64,000 bases of DNA from Rhizobium mayense (GTDB taxonomy: Bacteria > Pseudomonadota > Alphaproteobacteria > Rhizobiales > Rhizobiaceae): assembly GCF_030272705.1 (NCBI RefSeq), contig NZ_JARFYM010000034.1, positions 1 through 64,000 of the forward strand. The letters run 5' to 3'. The translations under genes and the position numbers were made by a program. The notes under the pieces are model-generated. The model saw only the letters and a list, made by a program, of their open reading frames with translations. It did not search any database and was not told the origin of the DNA. Below, piece after piece: positions 47,152 through 55,388 of the stretch (its first letter is position 1; the number at the start of each line of letters is the position of its first letter).

Positions 47152-47512
47152 ATCTCACCCTCCCCACACAGGTGTATTCATCGAATGATCGGAGGGTCGA
47201 TCTGCTCCCCAAATTCGGATTGCGCATCAACTCTCATGCGAACGACGACGAAAGAACAGCACACCTATTCAGCGAAGGTAACTTCTTATCACAACAACCG
47301 AATGAATGCTCCATTGGATTAGAGGAATATGCTGTTGCCGCGATCTCGTCCGGGCGAGCGTGATACCACAGGACGCCTGAGAAATTGCCTAGGTCGCGTT
47401 GCAATCGCCACGACCCGACTGGAACGCCGGTCGCCTTCTACCACAGGCAGCTTTGTGTTACGACAATCCGAGCGGGATTGAGGTGAGTGTACCGGGGGAA
47501 TAAACATTTCAA
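47152..47512. other. Divergent intergenic region
   Basis: These 361 bases separate the divergent PLD-like and cyclase genes and must hold both promoters. I see no convincing -10/-35 pair, palindrome or RNA. A 63-codon frame at 47172-47363 starts with GTG and has no family features. Confidence 0.4.
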
Positions 47513-49288
47513 ATGCTCTCACTTTTCCAGAACTTAAGGAACTTTTCTGGTTCAATGATCAAGCAGTCGATCAGGAGGCGTATCGTCTCGATTGCTGCTG
47601 GCTTGATCATCCTCATGATGGCCACTTCCGTACTGTCGATGGTGATGGTCGGGCGGCTGGGCCATCTGCTCGATGAGCTGACGGAGAGATACAGTCCGGC
47701 TAACGAGCATTTGATGCGGATCAATCTTCTGTCGCTTCAAAGAGCTCTTGCGCTGCGCCGCGCGGTGATCGCAAAGATGCAGGAGCCGCCCGATGAGGCG
47801 GGATATATGGCTCGCAAGCAGCAGTACGACGCTAAGAACGTCGAAGTCGAGCACGAGACGCAGGCTGCACGCGAGCTCATCAACGCCATCATCGCAGATA
47901 CGAGTACCCCTTCGGACAATGCGGCACTAGCGCGCATCGAAAGTCGGATCGACGGTCTGATAAATGATGGTCGCGGCCTTCTGAATCAGGAGACTAGGGA
48001 ACTGCTCGCATTCCTCGACGTGCGGGATTTCGCCAGCGTGAGAGATCGTCTCTCACGCATTGATGCGCTGCGCGACGAACTCAATCAAAAGATCGACGCC
48101 CTTCGGCAGGAGATGCTGAAGGTGAGCGATGGCGCTATCCTAACGATTAGGGCGGAGCAGTCTCGGGCGGTCTTGGTTTCTGCGATCGCCACACTGCTCG
48201 CCGCGGTCCTCGGATTGATTTTCGCCAACCTTGTAAGCGGCGGCATCATTCGTTCGGTCCGGCAATTGCTTGAGGGCACGCGCGCCGTCGAGGCCGGCCA
48301 TCTCGATCAATCCATCGATGTCGCGACCCGCGACGAAATCGGAGAGCTAGCGGCTGCGTTCAACCGGATGGTCGTGCAGTTGCGTGCCAATCAGCGCGTC
48401 AAGGAAACTTTTGGAAAATATATCGATCCGCGCGTCGTGGAGGGCCTTATCGATCGCCCGAACCTGACTGCAGCCGAGGGGCAACGCAGGCTGATGACGG
48501 TGCTGTTCTGCGATCTGAGGGGATTTACGAGCCTGAGCGAAGGCTTGGTGCCGCAAGGTCTGGTCAAGGTGATGAACCGCTATTTTTCACTTATGTCCGA
48601 ACCTATCCGTACCAACCGCGGCATCATCGACAAATATATCGGCGACGGCATCATGGCCTATTGGGGTCCTCCATTCGTTGACGAGGCTGATCACGCACGA
48701 CTTGCATGTCTGGCAACCGTGGAAATGATCGAGCGGATTGAGACGTTGCGTCGGGAAATCCCTGACTTGCTGGGCGTCCGCGGCACCCCGATGGAGAAAT
48801 GCGATTTGCGGATTGGCGTCGCAACCGGCGAAGCCTTGGTCGGAAGTATCGGCTCCGACATCATGATGAGCTATACCGTGATGGGCGATGTGGTAAATCT
48901 CGCCTCGCGCCTGGAGGGCGCAAACAAGGTTTACGGCACGCGCAATCTGGTATGCGAGAGAACAATCGCCGCGGCGGGTACCGCACTGGAATTTAGAGAA
49001 ATCGATCGGATCGTTGTTGCCGGCCAAACCCGGCCGGAAGCGGTTTTTGAGGTGCTTGGACGCAATGGCGAGCTGGCGCCGGAACAGTTGGCGTCACGCG
49101 ACTTGTACCAGGAAGGGCTTGCGGCATACCGCGAACGTCGATGGGATGATGCGCTTCGCGCGCTCAAGGGGGCGCTGGAGGTGATGCCCGGCGACGGGCC
49201 AGCGTTGGGCCTGCTGGGCCGCATCGAAAGCCTCAAGGCAAATCCACCCTCCAAAGATTGGGACGGATCGTGGCGCCTTGAAAAATAG
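47513..49288 (+). CDS. Membrane class III adenylate/guanylate cyclase with HAMP domain
   Basis: A 591-residue inner-membrane signalling protein. Segment 1 is near residues 25-46, a helical periplasmic sensor of about 170 residues follows, then segment 2 near 218-242 and a HAMP linker. The cyclase domain (about 325-500) shows the metal aspartates in FCDLRGFT and KYIGDGIMAYWG and the TGEALVGSIGS loop. A TPR-like tail (YQEGLAAYRERRWDDALRAL) ends the chain. ATG 47513 has GGGGGAA twelve bases upstream; ATG 47555 is an alternative start. cAMP is the usual product in rhizobia, which carry many such enzymes. Confidence 0.87.
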   Translation: MLSLFQNLRNFSGSMIKQSIRRRIVSIAAGLIILMMATSVLSMVMVGRLGHLLDELTERYSPANEHLMRINLLSLQRALALRRAVIAKMQEPPDEAGYMARKQQYDAKNVEVEHETQAARELINAIIADTSTPSDNAALARIESRIDGLINDGRGLLNQETRELLAFLDVRDFASVRDRLSRIDALRDELNQKIDALRQEMLKVSDGAILTIRAEQSRAVLVSAIATLLAAVLGLIFANLVSGGIIRSVRQLLEGTRAVEAGHLDQSIDVATRDEIGELAAAFNRMVVQLRANQRVKETFGKYIDPRVVEGLIDRPNLTAAEGQRRLMTVLFCDLRGFTSLSEGLVPQGLVKVMNRYFSLMSEPIRTNRGIIDKYIGDGIMAYWGPPFVDEADHARLACLATVEMIERIETLRREIPDLLGVRGTPMEKCDLRIGVATGEALVGSIGSDIMMSYTVMGDVVNLASRLEGANKVYGTRNLVCERTIAAAGTALEFREIDRIVVAGQTRPEAVFEVLGRNGELAPEQLASRDLYQEGLAAYRERRWDDALRALKGALEVMPGDGPALGLLGRIESLKANPPSKDWDGSWRLEK

Positions 49289-49544
49289 GCGCCCTCGGGC
49301 GACCGCTGCTTTCATGTCACTTATGACTTCTGCGAACCTGCGTCATACCCAAGCATTGTGGATCCCCTATAGGTATTGCTTCCATCGGAAGTGACCGATC
49401 GCATGCGAGGTAAACTTCTGGGGACGCGGCGCGAGCTAATGACTCGCAACCGATCAGAGTAAATTTGTCGCAATACTGCAACCAAATGCGCTGACAATTT
49501 TATGTCCTACGGTAGAATACTGCCCAACAGGAGGGGAGGGTAAG

Positions 49545-51998
49545 ATGGATTTACTTTTCAAGTCGAGTTCAACCTTCGCGTCACTGTCGCTGAAAGACCT
49601 GCTCGAAGCGCGGGACCTCTTCCACTATCACTTGATGAACAAGAAGAACGTCGTCGCAACGGCAGTGGGTCTCTACCGTATACGTCATGAGGACCCTTGG
49701 CCCAGCAGAGAAGAGCCGGATCCGGGCCCGCGAAGCAAGACAAACTCCAAACGCACCTTGTCCAACTCCGAGGTCCGCCCTTATTCGTGGCCCTGCGTTT
49801 TGGTTTTTGTTTCGAAGTGGGAATATGAAGAGGAGCTGGCGAAAGATAACGCGTCGGATGTTGTTCCGAAGACCTTGTATCTCCCCGATGGCCGATCGGT
49901 TCCGGTGTGCGTCATAGAAGCTCAGCGTGTCACGTCCGGGAAGAGCAAGCCGATCAGTCCCAATTTGCTACTTGCGAGGAACCTCCTTTCTCCCGGAAGC
50001 ATTCTGGTCAATGATGACGGTCAAGGCATGACGCGGTTCGGGACCGCAGGGCCGATCGTGACAAGCGGCGAGCGCTACTATGTCCTGACAAATCGACACG
50101 TGAGCGGTGAAGCGGGAACGAAGATAAAGGCGCTCCAGGGCAATCGCCAATCGGTCGTCGGCGTCACGGCACGAACCGGATTGTCCCGTGTTCCGTTCAA
50201 AGACGTCTATCCAGCATTTTCATCGCATAACCAGAGTTTGCAGGTCGATATCGGCCTGGTCGACATCGATAGCGTGACCCAGTGGAAGGCGCAGACTCTG
50301 GGGCTCGGCGAAATCGGGCCCATTCTCGACCTCTACGACAATAGCTTTACGCTCAAGCTCGTGACCATGAAGGTGGTCGGATTTGGAGGGGTGAGCGGCA
50401 AAATCCGCGGTGAGATTCACGGCCTCTTCTATCGATATCGTTCTCTCGGTGGATCGGAATACATCAGCGACTTTTTGATCGGGCCAGAGACGAACAACAA
50501 GGGCACGGATCGTCACGCCGAGGCGTTGATGGTCCATCATGGCGATTCCGGCACGCTGCTCTATATCGAGCATCAAGACGAGCATCAGCATGGGCGCCGG
50601 CAACCGAAGAATGGTGCGCCGCCCATCTACTATCCTTTCGCAATGCTCTGGGGAAAAGAAGAGTTCAATCAGCAGGGAGGGCGGATATCGTCGCATCCTT
50701 ATGCGCTGGCGACCGCTCTCAGCCCTGCGCTCAACCATTTGAATCTCGAACTGGTTACGGATCTAAACGCTGAACAGCGCTATATCTGGGGATGGGTAGG
50801 GCATTACGCGATCGGTCGCGCGCTGATCTTGCCAACGGATCTGCTGTCATCCTCTCATCTCAAAAGCCTCATTGATAAAAACATCGATCTCCTGTCGCTG
50901 ACCCCGGACGATGCGCTCGATAACGATCCGAGGGTCTTGGAAAAGGGGGATGATCAACCACATTTCGTCCCGCTGGCCGACGTTCCGGACAACGTCTGGA
51001 AAAGCAACGTGAACTTCAGCTTTGAAGACGGCGGCGACGGAGCGAAACATCGTAAACCAGGTCCCGGGTCTCGAGGACAAGACGACAATCCGAACCACTT
51101 CGCCGATTTGGATCTTCCCTATGGCGGGCAATCATTTCTGGAACTCAACAAAGATCAGCCAAACAAATATCTGAACCCAAAGGTTTGGATGGACTATTTT
51201 GCTCAGCTCAAACCCAAGTTTGATGCATGGGATGACGCCTTGGGTCACAAGCGGAGCAATCACTGGGGTGCGCTGCCATTTCGCGTACATCAGCTGTTTG
51301 ACATCATGGTCTCGGCCGCAAAGAAGTCGGACGAAGCTCTCTTCATCTGTGCTGGCGGCGTGCTCATCCACTATGTCGGAGATGCCTGCCAACCGCTGCA
51401 TACCTCTTATCTCTCGCAGGGCGATCCTGACGATCTTATCGATCGGCCGCGTTCTGCGGGGAAGAAGATGCGGGCCGACGGTGTTCACAGCGGTTACGAA
51501 GACGACATGATCGCATTCGGCTATCAAAGCAAGGACCTGGCCAACAACCTTCAGGCAAGGATTCAACAATTGGCCGAGCTGGACGCGGAGAAGATAGATC
51601 CGATTGCTAGTGGCTTTGATGCCTCCAGGGCGATCATCGATCTCGTTGCCGCGACACAGGCGGAAATCTCGCCCAGGGATATCGTGGACAAATGGGTCGC
51701 ATTGATCGGGCGTTCGAAATCCGAAAAGAAAGAGCTTATGTGGGATGACTTCGGAGACCGGACAGTGACGTGCATGGCGCGTGGTACGCGGTATCTGGCA
51801 GCCATTTGGCAGGCGGCCTGGGGCGTGGGCAGGGGCGACGACAACATTGGGGATGGAACGGAAGTAACAGAAAAAGCTCTGATGGATCTCTATAACAATC
51901 CGGAGGTTGTGCCATCCGTTGCGCTTAATGTGTATGCCGACGCTCAGTCTGATGACTGGTCGGCGATCAAGCGCTCAACCGCCGCGCATCTTTCATAG
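49545..51998 (+). CDS. Trypsin-like protease fused to a zinc phospholipase C/S1-P1-nuclease-like domain
   Basis: An 817-residue protein that I do not recognise as a named family. Residues 165-345 look like a trypsin-like serine protease: His185 in LTNRHVSG, an Asp in VDIGLVDID (235-243) and Ser335 in HHGDSGT. Residues 515-660 look like a zinc-dependent phospholipase C or S1/P1 nuclease: NHFADLD (517-523), His582, HYVGDACQPLHTSYLS (His609, Asp613, His619) and HSGYE (His648, Glu652). No signal peptide or membrane segment is seen. A strong ribosome site, AGGAGGGGAGG, precedes the ATG. The gene stands alone after the cyclase gene. Function unknown; a proteolytically controlled toxin or effector is one idea. 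Confidence 0.75.
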   Translation: MDLLFKSSSTFASLSLKDLLEARDLFHYHLMNKKNVVATAVGLYRIRHEDPWPSREEPDPGPRSKTNSKRTLSNSEVRPYSWPCVLVFVSKWEYEEELAKDNASDVVPKTLYLPDGRSVPVCVIEAQRVTSGKSKPISPNLLLARNLLSPGSILVNDDGQGMTRFGTAGPIVTSGERYYVLTNRHVSGEAGTKIKALQGNRQSVVGVTARTGLSRVPFKDVYPAFSSHNQSLQVDIGLVDIDSVTQWKAQTLGLGEIGPILDLYDNSFTLKLVTMKVVGFGGVSGKIRGEIHGLFYRYRSLGGSEYISDFLIGPETNNKGTDRHAEALMVHHGDSGTLLYIEHQDEHQHGRRQPKNGAPPIYYPFAMLWGKEEFNQQGGRISSHPYALATALSPALNHLNLELVTDLNAEQRYIWGWVGHYAIGRALILPTDLLSSSHLKSLIDKNIDLLSLTPDDALDNDPRVLEKGDDQPHFVPLADVPDNVWKSNVNFSFEDGGDGAKHRKPGPGSRGQDDNPNHFADLDLPYGGQSFLELNKDQPNKYLNPKVWMDYFAQLKPKFDAWDDALGHKRSNHWGALPFRVHQLFDIMVSAAKKSDEALFICAGGVLIHYVGDACQPLHTSYLSQGDPDDLIDRPRSAGKKMRADGVHSGYEDDMIAFGYQSKDLANNLQARIQQLAELDAEKIDPIASGFDASRAIIDLVAATQAEISPRDIVDKWVALIGRSKSEKKELMWDDFGDRTVTCMARGTRYLAAIWQAAWGVGRGDDNIGDGTEVTEKALMDLYNNPEVVPSVALNVYADAQSDDWSAIKRSTAAHLS

Positions 51999-52216
51999 CA
52001 ACCCTTGGCACGACGCCAAACGCTCTTCGCGGGCCGGATCGGACCACAGTTCCGATTTGGTCCGCCGACGCTCGGAATGGGGTCAGGTTGATGACACCCG
52101 ATGGCGAGGCAGATGTCGAGGCCGCCGAAACGGTGCTTCGCTGTCGCGAACGGCTTGCAGCGATCTTCGAGATCGGCAACGGGCGCAACCGGCAAGAGTC
52201 GCGCCCTCTTTGCAAA

Positions 52217-52240
52217 TGGGTCGGTCAATCAACCGACCCA
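52217..52240 (-). terminator. Hairpin terminator of the small secreted protein gene
   Basis: TGGGTCGGT and ACCGACCCA (9 bp, 6-base loop) lie 14 bases past the minus-strand stop codon. The minus strand continues ATTTGC. The rest of the 255-base gap before it holds nothing I can identify. Confidence 0.65.
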
Positions 52241-52253
52241 GGGACGCTGCGGC

Positions 52254-52523
52254 TCAATAGTAGCGCCAGCCGCCGCGGTAAGGTGCACGATGCACCCAGT
52301 AGCGGTGGCCATCCCAGTAGCCGCGTCCATGATAATAAACGCCAACTCGCGGGCCGCCGGGTACGACGACAACCGCGCCGCCGCGAGGTGGGACGTTCGG
52401 ACGGCAGTAGCCATTGGGACCGCGATGATATCCCTCGCCACATCCTTGGGCCGCGTCAGCGGTAGGAGCAATTGCAATTAGCGCCGCCACGGAAGTGAAG
52501 GCTACGATAAGCAACTTTTTCAT
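52254..52523 (-). CDS. Small secreted Gly/Tyr-rich protein
   Basis: An 89-residue protein with a signal peptide (residues 1-24, ending TADA) and a mature part starting QGCGEGYHRGPNGYCRP, then rich in Gly, Tyr, Arg and His (GYWDGHRYWVHRAPYRGGW). The CGxGxHRGPxGxC motif recurs in small exported proteins of Rhizobiales, as I recall. The two cysteines probably form a disulfide in the periplasm. Function unknown. Confidence 0.75.
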   Translation of the reverse strand: MKKLLIVAFTSVAALIAIAPTADAAQGCGEGYHRGPNGYCRPNVPPRGGAVVVVPGGPRVGVYYHGRGYWDGHRYWVHRAPYRGGWRYY

Positions 52524-52893
52524 GATGTCCTCTTTCTAATGTCATCAGGGACGCTCCTCGCATCCCGAACATATCTTTAACGCGAATTCCTGCCATTTTT
52601 ATCGTTGGAAATGAAAATTTTTCGAATGCCTCCGCGAGCGCGCCCACGACCGGACAAGAGCGGATTCTGGCAGATGGCCCCTATTCCGGCATTAGAATCA
52701 AATATCTCCTCATTTCATAGCTTCCATTGGAGACAACCGTACGACGAATGGACGCAAATCTGCGGAGCCTCTCCAAGAGTCGCGGCCAATACTGTTTTTG
52801 ATAGATTCTTGGTTGGGGCCGCTGACCATCCGAATCAAGCAAACGGATGCCGGCGAGCGGCGCGTCGCTCGGCGCGTCTTTCAATGTGTGTCG
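52524..52893. other. Intergenic region
   Basis: These 370 bases precede the small secreted protein gene (minus strand) and should hold its promoter. Open frames here, such as one of 100 codons on the plus strand, lack ribosome sites and protein-like composition. Nothing else recognised. Confidence 0.4.
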
Positions 52894-53043
52894 TTAGTGG
52901 TGCTTAAAGTACTGCACCTCACGCTCATGCTTCTCGGCCTCCGCCCGTGACTTGAACGTACCGAGATTTCTGCGTTTTTGGGTTTTCGGATCGACCTTGC
53001 GCGAGTAGAGGCGGTACTCTCCAGACTTCAGTTTGCGGATCAT
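52894..53043 (-). CDS. Conserved small basic protein, 49 residues
   Basis: A short gene on the minus strand coding for MIRKLKSGEYRLYSRK, then a middle rich in Lys/Arg and NLGTFKSRAEAEKHE, ending QYFKHH. AGGAG lies six bases before the ATG. The pattern SGEYRLYSRK...RRNLGTF...AEKHER looks like a small beta-hairpin plus helix, as in AP2-like/integrase arm-type DNA-binding domains, and near-identical short proteins occur in rhizobia as I recall. Nucleic-acid binding is inferred from charge only. Confidence 0.65.
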   Translation of the reverse strand: MIRKLKSGEYRLYSRKVDPKTQKRRNLGTFKSRAEAEKHEREVQYFKHH

Positions 53044-53084
53044 GGCAATCTCCTATGCAGACCATAACCCTTATCCACGAATGA

Positions 53085-53231
53085 CTGTTCCGGCACGTCC
53101 GCAGAATATCGGCCGACGAAATCAGCGCAGCAGCCGAGCGTTTTGTTGAGGAGATCAACGGCCGCTGGATAGTGTCGGCCTTTGTACTATTCTTTGCCGG
53201 GTGGCTGGAGGCCAAGCGAAAGCGACGTTGA
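53085..53231 (+). pseudogene. Possible 3' remnant of a small membrane-protein gene
   Basis: An open frame without a start codon at its head encodes a protein-like end: ISADEISAAAERFVEEING, then a hydrophobic stretch WIVSAFVLFFAGWLEA and a basic tail KRKRR. It reads like the last 40 residues of a real protein whose front has been lost. Chance is not excluded. Confidence 0.3.
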
Positions 53232-53291
53232 GCCGAGCTTGAATGCGACGGACAGTCCGAAGCTTTCTGACGCAGATGGGGAGATCACGCG

Positions 53292-53861
53292 ATGCCGAGA
53301 CAAATCCTCTTCATACAGGGTGCGGGAGCGACAGCGCACGACCAATGGGACATTAAGTTGGTCGAGAGCCTTGAGCGTGAACTCGGCGAAGACTTCACCC
53401 TCCGATATCCGCGGATGCCTGATGAGGCCGATCCGCGCTACCAGACCTGGAAGACAGCGCTGCTGAATGAATTCGATGGCCTCGAGGATGGTGCCATCCT
53501 CATCGGTCATTCCATCGGTGGAACCATTCTCATCCACGTGCTCGCTGACGAGCGCCCGAAGTTCAGACCCGGTGCTCTCATTCTCATCTCGGCGCCGTTT
53601 ATCGGCGAGGGCGGCTGGCCGAGCGATGACATCGTGCCACGCACCGATTTTTCCCAACGACTGCCTGCCGGGCTGCCTGTCCTCATCTATCATGGAAGCG
53701 AAGACAAAATCGTCCCATTCGGGCATGCTGAATTTTACGCGAAAGCAATCCCGGAAGCGGTCGTCCGCTCTCTGCCGCACCGCGATCATCAACTGAGTAA
53801 TGACCTGAGCGAGGTTGCGCAGGATATTCTCAAGGGTGCGCCCTCGGCCGCCACAGGATGA
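53292..53861 (+). CDS. Alpha/beta hydrolase (RBBP9/YdeN-like)
   Basis: A 189-residue cytosolic serine hydrolase. The nucleophile elbow is GHSIGG (Ser74); the acid is expected in YHGSEDKIVPFGH and the histidine in PHRDHQLSND. The short length and the start RQILFIQGAGATAHDQWD fit the RBBP9/YdeN group of small esterases. GGGGAG lies eight bases before the ATG. It stands ahead of the MarR gene but with its own gap of 90 bases. Substrate unknown. Confidence 0.82.
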   Translation: MPRQILFIQGAGATAHDQWDIKLVESLERELGEDFTLRYPRMPDEADPRYQTWKTALLNEFDGLEDGAILIGHSIGGTILIHVLADERPKFRPGALILISAPFIGEGGWPSDDIVPRTDFSQRLPAGLPVLIYHGSEDKIVPFGHAEFYAKAIPEAVVRSLPHRDHQLSNDLSEVAQDILKGAPSAATG

Positions 53862-53951
53862 AGGCACGCGCGGTTTTCGAAACATGGATCGATCGCTTTT
53901 GATATGAAGTTTATCTTTACAGTTTACCTTCACATCTGATAAACATCTTCC

Positions 53952-54410
53952 ATGATCGACAAGCCTACAGTCACCGAAGCACCGCTTGCGGCCACGGTTG
54001 CCGAAGAGCTTCGAGCTTTCGCAAGCAAGCTGAAGCGAAAGCTCCGGGAGCAGGGCCATGTTGGAGACCTGACATCAAGCCAGGCATCGGCACTTGTTCG
54101 GCTGGAAAAGGAAGGCCCGATGACCACCTCGGCGCTCGCGCGCTGCGAGGGCATGCGTCCGCAATCGATGGGCGCGCTTCGTGCCGCGCTGGAGTCGTCA
54201 GGGCTTGTTGCGGGAATACCCGATCCCTCGGACGGTCGTCAGACAATCCTTTCCCTTACGGACAAGTGCCGCCTCCTGATCCAGGAGGGCAGGGCGGCCC
54301 GCCAGGACTGGCTCGCCCGAGCCTTAGAGGCAAAGCTGTCGATCGAAGAGCAGAAGCAGGTCTTGTCGGCGATCACCAGCTTGAAGCGGCTGACAGAGGA
54401 CGATGCATGA
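53952..54410 (+). CDS. MarR family transcriptional regulator
   Basis: A 152-residue dimeric winged-helix regulator. The recognition region is GPMTTSALARCEGMRPQSMG near residue 55, followed by the wing GIPDPSDGRQTILSLT. It starts the unit with the isochorismatase-like and small membrane-protein genes, so it probably controls them in response to a phenolic or oxidant signal, as MarR proteins often do. Confidence 0.88.
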   Translation: MIDKPTVTEAPLAATVAEELRAFASKLKRKLREQGHVGDLTSSQASALVRLEKEGPMTTSALARCEGMRPQSMGALRAALESSGLVAGIPDPSDGRQTILSLTDKCRLLIQEGRAARQDWLARALEAKLSIEEQKQVLSAITSLKRLTEDDA

Positions 54411-54447
54411 CGCCGATTTTGAGCCTGTCGATATATTGGGAGGCCCA

Positions 54448-55014
54448 ATGGCCCTGACTACGCTTGATCCAAAAACCGCGCTGATTGTCGTCGATCTTCA
54501 AAAAGGGATCATTGGCGCGCCGTTCATCGGCTCGATCACTCCTGTCATCGATCGTTCTGTGGCGCTCCTTCGCGAATTTCGCAAACGCAATCTTCCGGTC
54601 GTTCTTGTCAACGCGGCCGGTGGAGCGCCAGGTCGAACGGAGCAGCCGAGGCGTCACACGGAGCCGCTTCCGGCGGGGTTCACAGAATTTATCCCGGAAG
54701 TCGACCAACGGCCCACGGATATCGTCGTGACCAAACGCAGCTGGGGAGCGTTTGCGACGACCGACCTTGATTCTCGGTTGAAGTCCCTGGATGTGACGCA
54801 GGTCGTGATCATTGGTGTCGCGACCGGCACCGGCGTCGAGGCGACCGCGCGTCAAGCCTATGAGGCAGGTTTTAATGTCGCCTTGGCGGTCGATGCCATG
54901 ATGGACACGCGCCCGGAGGCGCACGAATACAGTATCCGCAACATTTTCCCTCGGCTTGGCGAAACCGCCACGACCGAGGACATCATCAACGAGCTTGCAA
55001 AGCGGGACCTATAG
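54448..55014 (+). CDS. Isochorismatase-like hydrolase lacking the catalytic cysteine
   Basis: A 188-residue alpha/beta protein of the isochorismatase/cysteine-hydrolase superfamily. The aspartate (Asp16, VVDLQKG) and lysine (Lys96, VTKRSWG) of the usual triad are present, but in GVATGTGVEATARQAYE the place of the cysteine is Gly129. PhzD-type isochorismatases also lack the cysteine and hydrolyse a vinyl ether, so activity is possible but amidase chemistry is unlikely. The frame is open from 54403, overlapping the MarR stop; ATG 54448 has GGGAGG just before it and is preferred. Confidence 0.82.
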   Translation: MALTTLDPKTALIVVDLQKGIIGAPFIGSITPVIDRSVALLREFRKRNLPVVLVNAAGGAPGRTEQPRRHTEPLPAGFTEFIPEVDQRPTDIVVTKRSWGAFATTDLDSRLKSLDVTQVVIIGVATGTGVEATARQAYEAGFNVALAVDAMMDTRPEAHEYSIRNIFPRLGETATTEDIINELAKRDL

Positions 55015-55015
55015 A

Positions 55016-55342
55016 ATGAATTGGCTTCATTATTTGCTGATGTTTGGCGGCGGCGTTTTCCTGATGAATGCGGTTCCTCACGTGGTCAGCGGGGTCCTTG
55101 GCCAACCCTTTCAGTCGCCATTCGCCAAGCCACGCGGGGAAGGACTGTCGTCATCGACCATCAATGTCCTGTGGGGCTTTGCGAACCTCGTGCTGGCATA
55201 CCTGCTTCTGATCCGGCTTGGCGCGTTTCATCTGGACGACGGCGTTGATGCTCTCGCCATCGGTCTCGGCGGGGTCGCGATTTCGTTGTTCGCTGCCCGT
55301 CACTTCGGCAAGTTCCACGGCGGGAACGCGCCGGAGCGGTAA
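55016..55342 (+). CDS. Small membrane protein, 108 residues
   Basis: A protein with about three hydrophobic segments (near 2-22, 48-68 and 76-94) starting MNWLHYLLMFGGGVFLMNAVPH, a pattern seen in uncharacterised small membrane proteins. It begins one base after the isochorismatase-like stop, so it is co-transcribed under MarR. Function unknown. Confidence 0.72.
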   Translation: MNWLHYLLMFGGGVFLMNAVPHVVSGVLGQPFQSPFAKPRGEGLSSSTINVLWGFANLVLAYLLLIRLGAFHLDDGVDALAIGLGGVAISLFAARHFGKFHGGNAPER

Positions 55343-55388
55343 TGACGGCGCAACCTGCGCGCACTCCAATGCGGCTACTTTGAATTTC

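Noticed and set aside
47172..47363. 63-codon frame in the PLD-cyclase gap
   Set aside because: GTG start without ribosome site and no recognisable features; more likely promoter DNA.
49393..49402. Palindrome TCGCATGCGA upstream of the protease fusion gene
   Set aside because: Only 10 bases, single copy in the gap and well upstream; such palindromes arise by chance in GC-rich DNA.
52605..52907. 100-codon plus-strand frame
   Set aside because: No ribosome site, no protein-like pattern, and its end overlaps the supported small gene on the other strand.
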